From positions 25,705-89,704 of the forward strand of contig JBBATK010000011.1 of the NCBI GenBank assembly GCA_040398805.1: a stretch of DNA of 64,000 nt, written 5' to 3'. The stretch's first letter is position 1. Each line of letters begins with the position of its first letter. The notes below the pieces were generated by a model. It was not told the origin of the DNA and searched no databases. It saw only the letters and a list, made by a program, of their open reading frames with translations. A program made the translations under genes and the position numbers. The DNA comes from JBBATK01 sp040398805 (GTDB lineage: Bacteria; Bacteroidota; Ignavibacteria; Kapaibacteriales; NICIL-2). Shown here piece after piece: positions 26,003 through 35,246 of this stretch.

Positions 26003-28678
26003 TCAGATCCAGTCGTTGAAGCGACGGATGTAGGCCCGTTTCACCCCCTGTGCCATGATGCCATAGAGCACAAGAATGCCGAGAAGGAAGGGGAAGAAGA
26101 CGAGTGGAACGGGGGTCAGGCGTAGGGCCGGGGCGAAGTCCGAAAAGGGAAGCGCCACGGCGATGAGGGCGATGACAAGGCCGAGGATGACCACGGGAGC
26201 CGACGCGCGGCTCTCGATGATGGGGATCTTCGTGGTGCGGATCAGGTGGATGATGAGAATCTGCGACAGCATGCTTTCGATGAACCAACCGGACTGGAAG
26301 AGCGACTGTCCGGCCGGACTCGAGGCACCGAGGACGAACCAGAGGAAGGCGAAGGTGGCGTAATCGAAGACGGAGCTCACGGGACCCATCCATATCATGA
26401 AGCGCGTCACCGAACGAGGATTCCATTCGCGCGGTTTCTTCATGTACTCGTCATCCATGGAATCCCATGGAATACTCGTCTGCGAGATGTCATAGAGAAG
26501 GTTCTGGACGAGGATGTGAAGCGGGAGCATGGGAAGAAACGGCAGAAGGGCTCCGGCTCCCAGCATGCTGAGCACATTGCCGAAGTTGCTGCTTGCCGCC
26601 ATTTTCATGTACTTCATGATGTTGCCGAAGGTACGGCGTCCCTCCCGCACTCCGTCCACGAGCACCCGAAGGTCCTTCTCCATCATGATCATGTCCGCAC
26701 TCTCCTTTGCCGTGTTGACCGCCGTATCCACGGAGATGCCCACATCCGCCGCTTTCAACGACGGTGCGTCGTTGATCCCGTCTCCAAGGAATCCCACGGT
26801 GATTCCGCGGGATTGCACTGCCTGAACGATGCGTCGTTTCTGAAGCGGAGAGAGTTTCACGAATACCGCCGTGTCCGCGGTTCGATCCGCCAGCTCGGCG
26901 TCGCTCATGGAGTCGATGTCGTGACCGTGGACGACGGAGGAGAAGGGTATGCCTACGTCGGTGCAGATCTTCCGTGTCACCGTTTCGCTATCGCCCGTGA
27001 GGACTTTTACTTCCACACCAAGGTCCTGCAAGGTGCGCAGCGACTCGCCTGCGGTGGGCTTTGCGGGATCCAGGAAGCCGATGCAACCGACGAGGACAAG
27101 GTCCCGCTCGTCCTCATGGGTGTAGATGTCGCCGTGGTCGTGAAGCTCTTTCACGGAGATGAGCAAGACGCGCATGCCGTCCTCTTGCAGCGTGGTGTTC
27201 AAGGAGCGCAAGCGAGCGCGCGCATCGTCGTCCAACGGCACCACGCTATCGGTAGCCAGTTGCAATCGATGATCCGTACCGGGGTCGACCATGGCCGTAC
27301 TCACGGCGAGCATCTCATCCACCGCGCCTTTGCAGACGAGCAGGTGCTTTCCGTTCTTGTCCCGGACGATCACCGACATGCGCCGTCGCTCGAAGTCGAA
27401 CGGTATCTCGTCCAACTTGGCGAAGCGGTCGTCGACGTTGTGTGCTTCGCGCACTTCTTCATGTTCCAGTATCGCCGCGTCGAGAAGGTTGCGCATGCCG
27501 GTCTGGAAATAGCTATTCAGGTACGCCCAGTGAAGCACCTCGTCGTCCTCTTCGCCATACACGTTCAAGTGACGTTTCAGGACGATGGCGTCCAGGGTGA
27601 GCGTTCCGGTCTTATCCGTGCACAACACCTGCATGCTGCCCAGACTTTGAATGGACTTCAGTTTCTTGACGACGACCTTCTGCTTCATCATCCTCATCGC
27701 TCCTCGGGCAAGATTCGTCGTCACGATCATCGGCAGCATTTCCGGCGTGATGCCCACGGCGACGCTCAGGGAGAAGAGCAAGGCCTCCACCCACGATCCC
27801 TTGGTGAGTCCGTTGATAAGGAACACGAGCGGCACCATGATGGCCATGAACCGCAGAAGCACGTAACTCACACCGGAGATGCCGCGGTCGAACGAGGTTT
27901 CCTGATCGGATCCGCGGAGCGCCGAGGCGATGTCGGCGAAGAGGGAAGCCGCACCTGTGCGGAGGACGACGATGGTGGCGGTTCCGCTGGCGACGCTGGT
28001 TCCCATGAAACAGAGGTTCTCGCAATCGGGTACGGACTCCGCCTGTGACCGCGCGATGGCGTGTTTCTCTGCGGGCATGGATTCACCGGTGAGCAACGAC
28101 TGACTGAGATAAAGGTCCCTCGACTCCAGTACCCGCGCATCGGCAGGAATGATATCGCCCGCGGCAAGCCGGACGACGTCGCCCGGGACAACATGCGAGA
28201 CAGGTACAGCGAGTTCCTTCCCGGTATCCCGTAGTACCCTGCAGGTGGTGTGGATCATCGCACGCAAGGAAGCGGCGGCTTTGTTCGATCGTGATTCCTG
28301 AAGGAAGCGTATGCCGGAACTGAGAAGGATCATGCTGACGATCATCACCAGGGTCCGGAGATCTCGTGACTCGGCAGGAACGAAAAGGAAATCGCTGACA
28401 AGCGAGACGAGGGCGATAAGAAGAAGGACGCCGTTGAACGGGACGAGGAACGAGGCGAGAAGGCGGCGCAACCACGACGCGGCGTCGGACGACTCGATTT
28501 CGTTGGAGCCGTCGGTGGCAAGGCGTCGTGCCGCTTCGTCCGAGGTCAGTCCCACGGCATTGCTCTGGACGGCTTTCAGCACATCGTCCGCCGCCATGGC
28601 GGACATGGTCCGGTAGTACCGCTCCTGCTCGGCTCGTTCACCCGGGGATCCCGAGGTGATGGGAGGTACATGTTCCAT
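26003..28678 (-). CDS. mgtA: Magnesium-translocating P-type ATPase (MgtA/MgtB type)
   Basis: An 891-residue P-type ATPase of the P3B magnesium importer group. Visible are the actuator LTGES motif, the phosphorylation site DKTGTL (D355), the nucleotide-binding region and the hinge GDGINDAPSLKAADVGI, plus about ten membrane helices; the stretch NFGNVLSMLGAGALLPFLPMLP after the hinge and the C-terminal helices resemble MgtA/MgtB. It imports magnesium under limitation. It is divergent from the SusC gene. The 287-bp intergenic region shows no recognisable magnesium riboswitch or leader peptide. It has a short gap (99 nt) to flhA on the same strand, probably chance. Confidence 0.93.
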   Translation of the reverse strand: MEHVPPITSGSPGERAEQERYYRTMSAMAADDVLKAVQSNAVGLTSDEAARRLATDGSNEIESSDAASWLRRLLASFLVPFNGVLLLIALVSLVSDFLFVPAESRDLRTLVMIVSMILLSSGIRFLQESRSNKAAASLRAMIHTTCRVLRDTGKELAVPVSHVVPGDVVRLAAGDIIPADARVLESRDLYLSQSLLTGESMPAEKHAIARSQAESVPDCENLCFMGTSVASGTATIVVLRTGAASLFADIASALRGSDQETSFDRGISGVSYVLLRFMAIMVPLVFLINGLTKGSWVEALLFSLSVAVGITPEMLPMIVTTNLARGAMRMMKQKVVVKKLKSIQSLGSMQVLCTDKTGTLTLDAIVLKRHLNVYGEEDDEVLHWAYLNSYFQTGMRNLLDAAILEHEEVREAHNVDDRFAKLDEIPFDFERRRMSVIVRDKNGKHLLVCKGAVDEMLAVSTAMVDPGTDHRLQLATDSVVPLDDDARARLRSLNTTLQEDGMRVLLISVKELHDHGDIYTHEDERDLVLVGCIGFLDPAKPTAGESLRTLQDLGVEVKVLTGDSETVTRKICTDVGIPFSSVVHGHDIDSMSDAELADRTADTAVFVKLSPLQKRRIVQAVQSRGITVGFLGDGINDAPSLKAADVGISVDTAVNTAKESADMIMMEKDLRVLVDGVREGRRTFGNIMKYMKMAASSNFGNVLSMLGAGALLPFLPMLPLHILVQNLLYDISQTSIPWDSMDDEYMKKPREWNPRSVTRFMIWMGPVSSVFDYATFAFLWFVLGASSPAGQSLFQSGWFIESMLSQILIIHLIRTTKIPIIESRASAPVVILGLVIALIAVALPFSDFAPALRLTPVPLVFFPFLLGILVLYGIMAQGVKRAYIRRFNDWI

Positions 28679-28965
28679 ATCTGCACGAAGGTCATGTGAT
28701 GCGCAAAGCGGCCGATTGCGGTTGGTTCACCGTGAATGCCGCAGGGCAAACATACCCAATGCCGTTACCAACGGGGAGGTGATGCGTATGCGTCCTGAGG
28801 CATGGTTTTTTGATTATTTTGTCGCTCGTCCGGCAGTGCTCCGCAGGGGAATGACGACAGGGAACAGAGAGCGCGTGCGAGAGAAACGGAACGTGCAGGG
28901 CGGGGGACACGGCCGAGGACATGACGGGGAAATACATGCATTATCATTTCAACGAGGAGGATTGT

Positions 28966-31900
28966 ATGAGAAGACGATGGACACTGCTGATGGCGGCGTT
29001 CGTGGCTGTCCTGTTGTCCTTGCCTGCGTCGGCGCAGACCGGCAGCATCAAGGCGAAGGTGATGGACAGTAAGACCAAGGAAGCGTTGCCGTCGGCGACG
29101 GTGATTCTCTTGGAAAGCTCCAAAGCGAAGTCGGGTGCGTCCAACGGACGTTCCACCCTGGGCCGGGTGGCCAACAAGAACGGTATGGTCGAATTCAACG
29201 AGGTACCGGTGGGTTCGTATGTCGTGCGTGTTTCCTACCTCTCGTATGCCACGCTCGAGAAACCCGTGATGGTCATCAAAGGCGAAATGGCGACCCTCGA
29301 GCTGGGTCTTACACCCGACGTCAAAGGTCTGAGCGAAGTCGTGGTCACCGGTGTGGCATCCCGCACCGAGAAAAGCGTCTCCGAAGTGGCTGTGGCCCGC
29401 GTCGATGCGGCCGCCCTGACGGAAAGCAATTCCTATCAGGATGTGTCTCAGCTTCTCACCGGAAAGGTCGCCGGCGTGCGCATGAGCACGACAGCGGGCT
29501 CGGCAGGAAACGGCTTCCGTTTCGATGTCCGTTCGGGCGGCGGTCTGAACGGCTCGGGTCAACCGATCGTGTTTCTTGACGGCGTACGTCTGAATCAATC
29601 CTATTTCGATGCCGGCGTCGGCGGTCAGGAAGGAAACGCACTTTCCATCCTCGATCCCGAATCCATCGAAAGCGTCGAAGTGCTCAAGGGTCCGGCGGCA
29701 TCGGCGCTCTACGGTACCGTAGGTGCCAATGGCGTGGTGCTGATAAAGACCAAACACGGATCGCGGAAAGCGGCTCCTGGTTCCTATGCGCTTGATATCA
29801 AGACCACCGTCGGTGTGAACGAACAGCAACGTCCGTACACCGAAGGCATGATGCGCTCGTACATGGATGCGAACCGCGTGTTCCCGGACAATCTGTTCGG
29901 CAGTTCCGATACGCGGAAGAAAGAGCGCGGCCTGGCGGATTCCGTGCCGACGCGCTATGCGATGATCAATGCCACGAACATCTCGTTCGGCGGCAGTAAT
30001 CCCTTGTGCAACTATTTCATCGGCTACGATAAGCGTGATGAGCAGGGCTTGCTCGTCACCAACCGCTTCCAGCGGGAAGCCGTCCGCGCGAACTTTTCGG
30101 CCTTCCCTTCGGAGAAACTGACGCTGAACTTCAGTACGGGTTTCACGTTCAGCAATACCACGATCCCCATCAGTGATAACTCCATCATCGGTCTTCTAGG
30201 AGCCACGACGATCAACGCCCCGAAGGTGGAACGCGGTCTGGGAGTCGGCTCGTATGCGCAGGTGGACAGTATGGCCGTGGTGAGCATTCAGAATATCCAG
30301 CGTGAGAGACGTTTCGTGGGATCCCTCGAGGCCTTGTATGCGCCCACGAACGAGCTGTCGTTCCGCGCATTGGTGGGATACGACGGACGTCAATTCCGGT
30401 ACGACCAGTACTTCCCGTACAACATGGATTATAAGAACATCAACATCGTCAACGGTTCCCGCTTCACCCAGCAGAACGGTGCGGACCGTATCAACTTCGA
30501 TCTTTCCGCTGCATACACATGGAAAATCGACGCTGACATGCGGTTGATGAGCACCGTCGGTATCCAGGGTAATACGGAGACGGATCGTTCGATCTCCTTC
30601 CAGAAGGACAGTCTGCCGAGCACGCTCATCGTGGATGCGGGCAGCGGTTCGAAGTTCATCTCCGCCGGTGAAGGCTTCTTCGATTCGCGCCAGGCCGGTG
30701 TGTTTCTCCAAGAAGAGTTCAGTTATCAGGATGCATACTTCGCATCGGTTGGTATACGGAACGACTACGCCAGCGCCATCGGTGTCAACGCGCCGAGCAT
30801 TTTCTATCCTCGTGCCAGCGGTGCCGTCCGATTGGACAAAGTCACCGAACTGCCGTCGTCCATCAACCTTCTCAAGGCACGTGTCGCCTACGGAGAGTCG
30901 GGTTCGCTTCCCGGTCTGTTGGACGGCTCGTTATTGCGATGGGGTAACCAGAACAGCGGTGAAGGTCCGGGTGCGGTGATCTCGTTCCTCGGTAATCCCG
31001 GCATACAGCCGGAACGCATCAAGGAATTGGAGATGGGATTCGAAGTCGAATTCGACAACGCTTACGGTATGGAGCTCACATACTTCATGCAGACAGCCAC
31101 CAACTCCATCTTCAACGTCGTCCTTCCGCCGTCGGTGGGTGTTCCCAGCGTCCGTAAGAACGTCGGAGCCATTTCCGGATCCGGTATCGAGACGAACCTG
31201 TATGCGCGCCTGTTCCGCACGGCGGACTACCAGTTGGACCTGAACTTCATCTGGAACTACGCCAACAACGTTGTCGATAATCTTGGCGACGCCCCGCCCA
31301 TCGTGTCCGAACCCAATGTCGTGTTCGTCGGTCAACCGCGCGCGGCGTTCTACACGAGCCCGGTGCGCGGAGCCTTGTATGACTCGCTCGGCATGTATCT
31401 CAAACCGGATGTCGACACGTCCATGCGGAAGTTCTTCGGTAATCCTGTGGCTCCGAACAACGGCTCGTTCAGCGTGAACTTCCGCTTCCTCAAGGATTTC
31501 ACTCTGAACCTGCTGACGGACTGGACCATCGGCGGAACCTTGTTCAACCGCTCCAAGCAGTTCCTTGCCAACTTCGGTAATAGCGTGGAGTATAACAGGC
31601 TCCATAATGCACTGGGAATTTCGAACAAGCCGGGCTCGTTCATTCCTATCGACACGTCGGTGCAGAGACTGACACCGGGTACGCCGGAATACACGGCTGC
31701 TGCGGACCGGTATGCGCAGATGGATCCTAACCAGTTCGGGGCATCCGCCTACTTCGAGTCGTCGGACTTCTTCCGTATCCGCGAGCTGAGCTTGCGTTGG
31801 GACGGATCGTCGACCATCTCGGAGCTGGCTCCCGGGGTCCTTCGCTCCTTCGCTTTAACGGTGGGAGCACGGAACCTTGCCCTCTTCAGTTCCTATTCGT

Positions 31901-32016
31901 TCCCGGATCCTGAAGTGAATTCGGGAGGGTCGCGCGTTACGGTGTCCCGCGGACGTGATTTCATCACGCTGCAGAACCCTCGCGTATTGTATGCCACCAT
32001 CGCCATCGGCTTCTAA
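28966..32016 (+). CDS. SusC/RagA-family TonB-linked outer-membrane transporter
   Basis: A 1016-residue SusC-type receptor. A signal peptide (cleavage after ASAQ) is followed by a carboxypeptidase-regulatory-like domain (about 22-110), a TonB plug (about 115-230, with VVVTGVASR, LLTGKVAGVRM, EVLKGPAASALYG and NGVVLIKTK) and a large barrel ending in F. It would form the channel under the SusD-like lid encoded next and import oligosaccharides or peptides. I start at 28966, where GAGGAGGATT lies 3 nt upstream; an upstream in-frame ATG (28921) would spoil the signal peptide. The SusD gene begins 11 nt after the stop. No glycanase or peptidase is in the pair, so the substrate is open. TATTTTG at 28815-28821 may be promoter-related. 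Confidence 0.94.
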   Translation: MRRRWTLLMAAFVAVLLSLPASAQTGSIKAKVMDSKTKEALPSATVILLESSKAKSGASNGRSTLGRVANKNGMVEFNEVPVGSYVVRVSYLSYATLEKPVMVIKGEMATLELGLTPDVKGLSEVVVTGVASRTEKSVSEVAVARVDAAALTESNSYQDVSQLLTGKVAGVRMSTTAGSAGNGFRFDVRSGGGLNGSGQPIVFLDGVRLNQSYFDAGVGGQEGNALSILDPESIESVEVLKGPAASALYGTVGANGVVLIKTKHGSRKAAPGSYALDIKTTVGVNEQQRPYTEGMMRSYMDANRVFPDNLFGSSDTRKKERGLADSVPTRYAMINATNISFGGSNPLCNYFIGYDKRDEQGLLVTNRFQREAVRANFSAFPSEKLTLNFSTGFTFSNTTIPISDNSIIGLLGATTINAPKVERGLGVGSYAQVDSMAVVSIQNIQRERRFVGSLEALYAPTNELSFRALVGYDGRQFRYDQYFPYNMDYKNINIVNGSRFTQQNGADRINFDLSAAYTWKIDADMRLMSTVGIQGNTETDRSISFQKDSLPSTLIVDAGSGSKFISAGEGFFDSRQAGVFLQEEFSYQDAYFASVGIRNDYASAIGVNAPSIFYPRASGAVRLDKVTELPSSINLLKARVAYGESGSLPGLLDGSLLRWGNQNSGEGPGAVISFLGNPGIQPERIKELEMGFEVEFDNAYGMELTYFMQTATNSIFNVVLPPSVGVPSVRKNVGAISGSGIETNLYARLFRTADYQLDLNFIWNYANNVVDNLGDAPPIVSEPNVVFVGQPRAAFYTSPVRGALYDSLGMYLKPDVDTSMRKFFGNPVAPNNGSFSVNFRFLKDFTLNLLTDWTIGGTLFNRSKQFLANFGNSVEYNRLHNALGISNKPGSFIPIDTSVQRLTPGTPEYTAAADRYAQMDPNQFGASAYFESSDFFRIRELSLRWDGSSTISELAPGVLRSFALTVGARNLALFSSYSFPDPEVNSGGSRVTVSRGRDFITLQNPRVLYATIAIGF

Positions 32017-32026
32017 GGAGACCATC

Positions 32027-33271
32027 ATGAAGAATATCATCTCAACAAAAACCATCATCCGTGCCCTGTGGTGTGTCGCTCTTCTTTTCGTCGTGGGCTG
32101 TAGGGACTTCGTGCAGAACATCGAAGCTCCCATCGACAGTATCAACGACGATCAATTGGATCAGGTGAGCGAACTTCCGTTCCTTATCAATGGCGTGAAG
32201 GTGCAATACGCATCGGCCATTTCGCAGCTCAGCGTGCTGAGCGGCGGCCTGTCCGATGAGCTGGAGTTCAGCTTGGACATCCGTGGTGCCACCTTCCCCA
32301 CCTACGATGAGTTGGAGTCCGGTCAAGTGAACCTGAACAACACATCCGTCGACAACGCCCTTGTCGCCGTAGGGCAGCTGCGCATCCTTGCCGACACTCT
32401 CATCACCCGTGTCGCACGTCTCGACTCGTTGAACCGCTTCGTCGCTTCCGATTCCACGCTCAAGAACCAAGCCCTGTTCACAGGGTACTTCTATGGTGGC
32501 ATCGCGCGCTTCCTGTTCGGTGCCTATTTCGGTCTCGAGCCCACACGCGGCGGCATGGCATTGTACGGCGGACCGTTCCTTTCGTCCGATACCATGTTCC
32601 AACGCGCTGTCGAGCGCTTCAAGACAGCCGACAAATATTGCGCAAACACGGAGTACCGTCTGAATCAGGCGTTCCTTTGTAAAACGCTTCTCATTGCCGG
32701 ACGCTACAAGGAGGCATACGATGTAGCCGGTAACACCCTTATCGATGCAGACAAGCCGTTCCAGTTGAAATACTCCACAGAGCTTGCGAACTTCTGGTAT
32801 AACAACGCCGGCAAGGGTCGTATGCAGTGGGCGTTGGCAAGCCGTTTTCAAGGGTATACCGACAAGGAGATCAACGATACCAACCGTATCAAGTTCGAGA
32901 CGGTGAATGGCCTCTCAGGTACCAAGCGGTGGTTGCGTCAATTGCTGTATCCCACCATCTCCGCTCCCATGACAGTGATGTCGTGGCAGGAATGCTATCT
33001 CATGTATGCGGAGCTGATCCTCCGCGTCGCTCCGAGCCGTTATCAGGATGCCCAGGACAACTTCAACTTTGTTCGTGATTCGCGTTTCTTGCCGAATGCT
33101 ACCGACATCAACCTCGACAGCATCTATGTGGAGCGTGACAAGGAATTGAATTGCACCGGTAACCGACTTCTCGACCAACGTCGTTTCAAGCGCTGGCACC
33201 TGCCTGCAGGAACATGGCAGTACTTACCCATAACGGTGAGTGAGCGGTCGCGGAATCCCAATCTCAAATAA
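32027..33271 (+). CDS. SusD/RagB-like nutrient-binding lipoprotein
   Basis: A 414-residue lipoprotein with lipobox FVVGC (C25), so it is anchored to the outer membrane. After it come TPR-like helices (AVERFKTADKYC..., LLIAGRYKEAYDVAGN) and the C-terminal SusD-type segment with DKELNCTGNRLLDQRRFKRWH. It should bind the substrate and close over the SusC barrel. It is about 100 residues shorter than typical SusD proteins, mostly in the middle. The start at 32027 has AAGGAG 6-11 nt upstream. It is the second gene of a two-gene operon and is followed by a strong terminator. Confidence 0.85.
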   Translation: MKNIISTKTIIRALWCVALLFVVGCRDFVQNIEAPIDSINDDQLDQVSELPFLINGVKVQYASAISQLSVLSGGLSDELEFSLDIRGATFPTYDELESGQVNLNNTSVDNALVAVGQLRILADTLITRVARLDSLNRFVASDSTLKNQALFTGYFYGGIARFLFGAYFGLEPTRGGMALYGGPFLSSDTMFQRAVERFKTADKYCANTEYRLNQAFLCKTLLIAGRYKEAYDVAGNTLIDADKPFQLKYSTELANFWYNNAGKGRMQWALASRFQGYTDKEINDTNRIKFETVNGLSGTKRWLRQLLYPTISAPMTVMSWQECYLMYAELILRVAPSRYQDAQDNFNFVRDSRFLPNATDINLDSIYVERDKELNCTGNRLLDQRRFKRWHLPAGTWQYLPITVSERSRNPNLK

Positions 33272-33290
33272 GACCTCGATGGAATCATCC

Positions 33291-33319
33291 AAGCGCCTCC
33301 TTAGAGGCGCTTTTTTTTT
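33291..33319 (+). terminator. Terminator of the SusC/SusD operon
   Basis: AAGCGCCTC-CTTA-GAGGCGCTT, a perfect 9-bp stem with a tetraloop, followed by nine T. It begins 20 nt after the SusD stop codon. Confidence 0.95.
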
Positions 33320-33398
33320 CTGCGTATCGATCCGCACCCGATCCGTCCGTCACGGAACAATCTTCGTGTCCGTACGTGAGTGAACGGAACACGCATAG

Positions 33399-33405
33399 TA
33401 TTTTG
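33399..33405 (+). promoter_or_regulatory. TATTTTG element directly before the DnaQ-UvrC start
   Basis: TATTTTG ends 5 nt before the ATG at 33411, so transcription from it would start at or beside the start codon and give a leaderless mRNA. No -33 TTG lies at the expected distance, so confidence is modest. Confidence 0.35.
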
Positions 33406-33410
33406 ACCCG

Positions 33411-35243
33411 ATGAGCAGCGCAGCAGCATACACGGAGCCCGTCGCCATTTCCGATGTCCATTTCGTCGTCATCGACGTGGAGACAACGGGCATGAGCGCT
33501 ACGCAGGGCAGGATGACGGAGATCGCCTGTGTCGTCGTTCGCGACGGCGAGGTACGTCACTCGTTCAGCTCGCTCATGAATCCGCGGCAGTTCATTCCTT
33601 CGTTCATCGAAAACCTCACCGGGATCACGAACGCCATGGTGGTGAACGCGCCGGAGGAATCGGAGGTGCTGCACGAAGTGCACAAGCTGCTCCATCTTCC
33701 CAATGCCGTGTTCGTTGCACACAACGCCGCCTTCGATGTATCCTTCGTTCGGGAAGGGTTGAACAGGCACGGCCTGGAGCTTCCGATGGAGCAGGTGCTG
33801 TGCACCTGCAAGCTGGCCAACCGCTTGCTGCCGAAGACCAAGAAGAAGAACCTTGGCGCTGTCGCTGCGCACTTCAACGTGCGGAACGACGCGCGTCACC
33901 GCGCACTCGGCGATGCCCAAGCCACCGCCCATGTGCTCATCCAGTTCCTTGAGCAATTGGAGGAGGAGCATGATGCCGAAACGCTTGTCGACGTGTTGAC
34001 CTTCCAGAACAAACGCCTGAAGAACTTCCATGCACCGCCGCGCGTGGTGAAGAAGGTGCAACCATTCCTGGACGCCTTGCCCGAAGCGCCCGGCGTGTAT
34101 TACATGCATGATGCCGAGGAATCGGTCCTCTATGTAGGAAAGGCCAAGTCGCTGGCCGATCGCGTCCGATCCTACTTCCAGATGAGCGCGCATCATCCCG
34201 AGAAGATCGCGCGCATGGTGCGCCGGGTCCATACGATCACGTGGGAGGAAACAGGCAGCGAGCTCGCAGCGCTCCTGCTCGAGTCCAAAGAGATCAAACG
34301 CCTGAAGCCGCCCGCGAACACCATGAGCAAGCGTTTGCGCCGGTATCCCTTCCTGCGCATCACGACGAATACGGATTTCCCCGTGGTGGAGCTCTGCGAT
34401 CGCATTGCGCACGACGGAGCGGAGTATTACGGTCCGTTCCTGTACCGAGGTATGGTCTATGACGTCATCCAGACCATCGAGAAGAACTTCCGGCTGCGCG
34501 TGTGCCGTGACGAGCTGTATCCGGCAGAACACGTCAGTCCGTGCTTGTTTCATCATATCGGTAAGTGCGGTGCGCCCTGCGCCGTCCGTCAGTCCAAGGA
34601 CGAGTATGCCGCCGAGGTGCAGAGGGTGCGGAATTTCCTGAGCAGTTATTCGGAAGGTGTGATCGCCATGGTGGAACACGAGATGCACGCCTGTGCGGAG
34701 CGCTTGGAGTTCGAGAACGCCGCGGTGTTACGGAACCGCTTGAAAGAGCTTCGCAAAGTATTCAGCGACAAGCCGGCCGCCGATGCATCGCTCAACAGCA
34801 CGAATGTCGTGCTTGTCATCCCTTCGTCGGAACGGGAGAAGAGCGTGGAACTGTTCGCTCTGCGATCGGGTTTCCTGAAGGTGCAGCGGATCGTGGGCCG
34901 TAAGGCATCGCTTGATCCCCTGCACGCCGAATTGCGCACCGTCTATGTCGAGCACGAGGTGTCTTCAGCGACGCCGACCCTTCACGAGGTGGACGAACTC
35001 CGCATCCTGGCTCAATGGATGTACCGACGTCGCTCCGACGCGACGATCATCCCTGTGGATGCGGCCGAGATCGCATCGGGTTTCTCGCGGGTGGGCGAGG
35101 CCATACGCAGCGCATGGAACCGGCCGGATGACCGTCAAGAACCCATGAAAAGAGGGGCATCGGAAACGACGGACGACAGAGCCTACCCGGACGCCGCACC
35201 GGAGTCGCAGACGATGCAAGAACCTTCATACCTTTCCGCATAG
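33411..35243 (+). CDS. DnaQ-like exonuclease fused to UvrC-type GIY-YIG endonuclease
   Basis: A 610-residue fusion. Residues about 16-185 form a DEDD 3'-5' exonuclease of the DNA polymerase III epsilon type (exo I DVETTG at 22-27, exo II HNAAFDVSFV, exo III HRALGDAQAT). Residues about 220-310 form a GIY-YIG nuclease (PGVYYMHD, LYVGKAKSL, Y/E residues kept), followed by the UvrC cysteine region (CLFHHIGKCGAPC) and a UVR-type UvrB-binding helix (about 415-450). The UvrC RNase H and HhH domains are missing, so it should cut only on the 3' side of lesions, as Cho does. The same fusion is known in actinobacteria and scattered phyla, where it is linked to nucleotide excision repair. Its stop lies 3 nt before uppP, so they are co-transcribed. 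Confidence 0.93.
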   Translation: MSSAAAYTEPVAISDVHFVVIDVETTGMSATQGRMTEIACVVVRDGEVRHSFSSLMNPRQFIPSFIENLTGITNAMVVNAPEESEVLHEVHKLLHLPNAVFVAHNAAFDVSFVREGLNRHGLELPMEQVLCTCKLANRLLPKTKKKNLGAVAAHFNVRNDARHRALGDAQATAHVLIQFLEQLEEEHDAETLVDVLTFQNKRLKNFHAPPRVVKKVQPFLDALPEAPGVYYMHDAEESVLYVGKAKSLADRVRSYFQMSAHHPEKIARMVRRVHTITWEETGSELAALLLESKEIKRLKPPANTMSKRLRRYPFLRITTNTDFPVVELCDRIAHDGAEYYGPFLYRGMVYDVIQTIEKNFRLRVCRDELYPAEHVSPCLFHHIGKCGAPCAVRQSKDEYAAEVQRVRNFLSSYSEGVIAMVEHEMHACAERLEFENAAVLRNRLKELRKVFSDKPAADASLNSTNVVLVIPSSEREKSVELFALRSGFLKVQRIVGRKASLDPLHAELRTVYVEHEVSSATPTLHEVDELRILAQWMYRRRSDATIIPVDAAEIASGFSRVGEAIRSAWNRPDDRQEPMKRGASETTDDRAYPDAAPESQTMQEPSYLSA

Positions 35244-35246
35244 ACC

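Noticed and set aside
26246..28048. A 600-codon plus-strand frame opposite the P-type ATPase gene.
   Set aside because: The minus-strand P-type ATPase motifs are complete; the antisense translation is His/Arg-rich and featureless.
28679..28965. A magnesium riboswitch or leader peptide upstream of the MgtA-type gene.
   Set aside because: I looked for conserved M-box features and a proline-rich short ORF on the minus strand and found none.
33285..34688. A 467-codon minus-strand frame opposite the DnaQ-UvrC fusion.
   Set aside because: Its end runs into the terminator of the SusC/SusD operon and the plus-strand protein has full exonuclease and GIY-YIG motifs.
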